NCBI RefSeq assembly: GCF_003668575.1 | Contig: NZ_RCVZ01000010.1 | Span: 82,289 to 146,288, forward strand | Length of the DNA stretch: 64,000 nt | DNA from: Falsibacillus albus | GTDB taxonomy: Bacteria; Bacillota; Bacilli; Bacillales; DSM-25281 | Direction: 5' to 3' | In this document: piece after piece, positions 61,838 through 64,000 of the stretch | How the letters are laid out: each line of letters opens with the position of its first letter | Numbering within the stretch: the first letter of the stretch is position 1 | Made by a program: the position numbers and the translations under genes | Notes under the pieces: model-generated | Databases searched by the model: none | The model's input: only the letters and a program-made list of their open reading frames with translations | What the model was told of the DNA's origin: nothing

Positions 61838-61864
61838 CAGTTTGTTTTCCTTTCCACCCTTTCA
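61828..61864 (+). terminator. Intrinsic terminator
   Basis: GGGTGGAAA (end of the second 31-bp unit) pairs with TTTCCACCC at 61851-61859, followed by TTTCAAAA. It ends the two-gene unit at 61137-61736. Confidence 0.6.
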
Positions 61865-61889
61865 AAATTACTAAGTTTTTTTATAATCA

Positions 61890-62261
61890 TTAGATTGGGC
61901 TTAAATGCTCATGTGCCACTTTCCATACATGGTCTTGTTTTCTAAATACGTTTGTGCCTCTGCCTTTCCCTTCTCTTAAACTGCCTTCTATCATTCCTTG
62001 CCAGTGGAATTGATAGATGCAAACTGCACTGGTTTCGTCAACTGCAATCCACATGACATCATTCATCTTGTATACTTCTTCCTTGATATAACTCCAGGTC
62101 TTTTCGAAGTACTGTTTAAGATCATCCAGTCCCTTTACCGTTTCATCAGAAAAAAAATATACGGCGTCTTCGCTTATTAGTTTACATACATTATCAAAAT
62201 CATGGGAATTCGTTGCCTTTTCATACATCGTCAAGGCTTCTTGTGGAGATGAAGCAAACAT
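61890..62261 (-). CDS. NTF2/SnoaL-like protein
   Basis: A 123-residue cystatin-like alpha+beta barrel protein. It begins with SPQEALTMYEKATNSHDFDN, continues with ISEDAVYFFSDETVKGLDDL, and ends in FRKQDHVWKVAHEHLSPI, the order seen in DUF4440 and SnoaL proteins. It may bind or turn over a small ligand. GGAGGT precedes the start, which directly follows the nucleotidyltransferase stop. Confidence 0.8.
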   Translation of the reverse strand: MFASSPQEALTMYEKATNSHDFDNVCKLISEDAVYFFSDETVKGLDDLKQYFEKTWSYIKEEVYKMNDVMWIAVDETSAVCIYQFHWQGMIEGSLREGKGRGTNVFRKQDHVWKVAHEHLSPI

Positions 62262-62993
62262 TCAATGACCTCCTTTTTCTACCGTTTGCTTTCCCATTGA
62301 AAAACCGGCAAATAAACTCCCTCCAAACGGCTCCAATACTTGATTGACGAATTCAATGACCGCATCCTTTTCCCCTGTCACGTAAAATTTATCGAAGGCA
62401 TCAACAAATTGATGGGCAATCCCTTCATCGTGATTCCTTAATGCCCGTACAATCCATTTAGATGCTCCGATCCACTTCCTGTTTGTCCGCAAAATGAATT
62501 CATGAACTTGATCTGCAAGAGAGCTGGCAATGAAAATACTTTCCGATCTTTTATTCGATCCGATAAAGTCATCAAGCGCGTCGGTAATAAAATACTGTTT
62601 CATCTTGATGGTTTCATCCGTCCACGGTGCCGGTCCTTCATCCAAAATTCCTTCTGCCTGCTTCTTGATCATTTCCAGACCTGCAAAGTCTTTGATGATG
62701 ATGCCTTCAGCCAACATTCTTTGCAATGATGGGCGGGCACGGTCATAATCGCTTTTAAAATATGCTTCATAGCTTGTCATCGAGTGGACAAACATTTCGA
62801 TGGGCCATCCATTGAATATTACTGATTCACGATAGGCAGATTGCAAACCATCTACAAAAATCACAATATCCAGATCTGAAGTCTCTGTTTGCTCCCCTCT
62901 GACAACACTCCCCGCCAGCATAGCCCCGCTGCATTCAGAATATTGTTCGTCGATGAATCTTTTCGCTGCTTCCAGCGGCGACATTTTTTTCAA
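62262..62993 (-). CDS. Nucleotidyltransferase domain protein
   Basis: A 243-residue protein with the MNT/pol-beta core GSVVRGEQTETSDLDIVIFV (residues about 28-47, G-S-x10-SD-x-D). A helical C-terminal part follows (WIVRALRNHDEGIAHQFVDA). The substrate is unknown; relatives include antibiotic nucleotidyltransferases and many uncharacterised enzymes. TTG start behind AGGAAG. Immediately followed by the NTF2-like gene. Confidence 0.8.
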   Translation of the reverse strand: MKKMSPLEAAKRFIDEQYSECSGAMLAGSVVRGEQTETSDLDIVIFVDGLQSAYRESVIFNGWPIEMFVHSMTSYEAYFKSDYDRARPSLQRMLAEGIIIKDFAGLEMIKKQAEGILDEGPAPWTDETIKMKQYFITDALDDFIGSNKRSESIFIASSLADQVHEFILRTNRKWIGASKWIVRALRNHDEGIAHQFVDAFDKFYVTGEKDAVIEFVNQVLEPFGGSLFAGFSMGKQTVEKGGH

Positions 62994-63058
62994 GAGCTCT
63001 TCCTCCTATCAAAATTTTATTAAGTAATAGTTTGTTAGATACTGCTTCCTTCATGAAT

Positions 63059-63850
63059 TTATTGATAAAAACTTGCAATCATTTTTGCAGCCGGCAAAAT
63101 AAATGCCTGTCCAAGCAGTGTTCCTAAAAACTTAGAGAGAATGAGCATGACAACAAGCGCCTTGACATCCCCATAAGGACGTTTACCGCGAAGTGCTTGA
63201 TCGGTTATGATGGCTGATTGAGGGTCAACCAGTATCGTCAAGAGAATGGTGGCAACCCCATTAATCATTCCTGATGATGCCGATGCTGCCAATCTATGCT
63301 CCTCGCTGACAAAAAAGGCCGCATAATAAGCCGAGAGGACCCCGATTGTATAGATTGCGGTGATGAGTGTATTTAAAAGGAGGAATCGTTTGGGTATTTC
63401 TCGGTATCTCAATCTTGCAAGCATACTTTTCCTTGGCTTTGTCGTGGTTTTTACCATACGTTTTATATTGTGGACACTCAATGCTTCGACGACGATGGAT
63501 GGAATCGATCCTTTAACTTCAAGACGGTCCACAGCTTTGGAAAAAACCTTCAAGAATGTCGGAATGAGGACAATGCCCAACAAAGTGCCTAGACTTGAAG
63601 CTAAAATTACGAGCCGGATATCATTTAACGGATCATCATGATGCAAAATTTTAAACCCAATCAACCCGCCGATTAAAGGCGCTTGAAACATATTGGCAGT
63701 ACGGGATAGCAAGACAAAAATATTAAACAATGAAATCGATAAGGCAAATTTTCCGCTCTTTACGGAATTCAACCTCACTGAATAAGCTAGTGTATCAACG
63801 AAATGGATGATCATCGTCAGTGCAGTCAACTCGATTAAGCGAATATCCAT
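63059..63850 (-). CDS. amj: Amj: alternate lipid II flippase
   Basis: A 263-residue membrane protein with six or more hydrophobic segments. It matches Amj (YdaH): HFVDTLAYSVRLNSVKSGKF near the N-terminus, NMFQAPLIGGLIGFKI, GVLSAYYAAFFVSEEHRLAA and ILVDPQSAIITDQALRG. Amj can replace MurJ in exporting the peptidoglycan precursor and is induced by cell-wall stress in B. subtilis. Single gene with AAAGGAG upstream. Confidence 0.9.
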   Translation of the reverse strand: MDIRLIELTALTMIIHFVDTLAYSVRLNSVKSGKFALSISLFNIFVLLSRTANMFQAPLIGGLIGFKILHHDDPLNDIRLVILASSLGTLLGIVLIPTFLKVFSKAVDRLEVKGSIPSIVVEALSVHNIKRMVKTTTKPRKSMLARLRYREIPKRFLLLNTLITAIYTIGVLSAYYAAFFVSEEHRLAASASSGMINGVATILLTILVDPQSAIITDQALRGKRPYGDVKALVVMLILSKFLGTLLGQAFILPAAKMIASFYQ

Positions 63851-63902
63851 TTTTGTTCTCCTTTGTTTATCGATTAAAATCTCTCAATGTGATGCACCTT
63901 GA

Positions 63903-64000
63903 TCAACGCCATTTTTCCTGCCAATTTTTCTTGAGAATCCTATTTTCATAAATGGATGCAAGCTTCTGATCTTTGCAAAAATAGGGAACGGGCCGCACTT
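63903..64000 (-). CDS. Possible C-terminal end of a gene running off the window
   Basis: On the minus strand a frame entering from the right edge reads VRPVPYFCKDQKLASIYENR and ILKKNWQEKWR, then a stop at 63903. The other frames also stay open over part of this length, so coding is only suggested by composition. No family can be named from 32 residues. Confidence 0.3.
   Translation of the reverse strand, partial: VRPVPYFCKDQKLASIYENRILKKNWQEKWR

Overview
The window reads as a chromosomal segment of a spore-former-type Bacillaceae bacterium outside the classical B. subtilis and B. cereus groups. Supporting signs are low-GC DNA, strong AGGAGG-type ribosome binding sites, frequent TTG and GTG starts, a fosB gene (bacillithiol-dependent fosfomycin resistance), a complete dppABCDE-ykfABCD operon in the B. 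subtilis order, an adaA/alkA/ogt adaptive-response operon, amj, and several intergenic repeat families of the kind seen in Bacillus genomes. Nothing points to a plasmid or prophage. One IS3-type element is present.

Layout. 1-5.9 kb: stacked intergenic repeats, small membrane proteins, a decayed aminotransferase tail, a GyrI-like protein, a DUF3626 protein, a methyltransferase and an EAL-domain c-di-GMP phosphodiesterase. 5.9-19 kb: fosB, a second-type glycerol-3-phosphate dehydrogenase, a broken IS3 element (8279-9560), a small operon ending in a frameshifted PhzF gene and a glycosyltransferase-like gene, four GNAT acetyltransferases, M28 and M42 peptidases, a 2H phosphoesterase, an esterase and an LrgA/LrgB pair. 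19-22.8 kb: a sodium:solute symporter with its DUF3311 partner, and an ECF sigma factor with its membrane anti-sigma factor. 22.8-34.8 kb (all minus strand): a polysaccharide-utilization locus. It holds a membrane AraC regulator, a CUT1-type ABC importer, a GH88 unsaturated glucuronyl hydrolase, a PL8 polysaccharide lyase without signal peptide, a DUF624 protein, KduI and KduD. The parts fit import of uronate-containing oligosaccharides (hyaluronan, chondroitin or xanthan type), cleavage in the cytoplasm, and entry of the unsaturated uronate into the 2-keto-3-deoxygluconate route. 35-41.5 kb: the alkylation-repair operon, an antibiotic nucleotidyltransferase-like gene, an XRE/DUF2975 pair whose DUF2975 gene has an internal stop, and a frameshifted NUDIX gene. 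41.7-52.3 kb: dppABCDE-ykfABCD plus a serine hydrolase, a murein-peptide uptake and degradation operon with a good promoter and CodY box. 53.5-58.5 kb: an alpha-glucosidase with its ABC importer behind a sigma-A promoter and two identical LacI/CcpA-type operators. 58.6-64 kb: VanZ-like and NlpC/P60 proteins, lipoproteins, two small unknown proteins, a nucleotidyltransferase/NTF2 pair, and amj.

Three features run through the window. First, a perfect palindromic element carrying GGTGACAGGCACC occurs five times between genes. Second, a longer composite repeat occurs three times at full length, with shorter fragments elsewhere. Third, four genes carry one-base indels or a premature stop (IS OrfB, PhzF, NUDIX, DUF2975). 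These could be real decay or, for the three indels, sequencing errors. No CRISPR array, rRNA, tRNA or prophage was seen. No completely new defence or mobile system could be supported.
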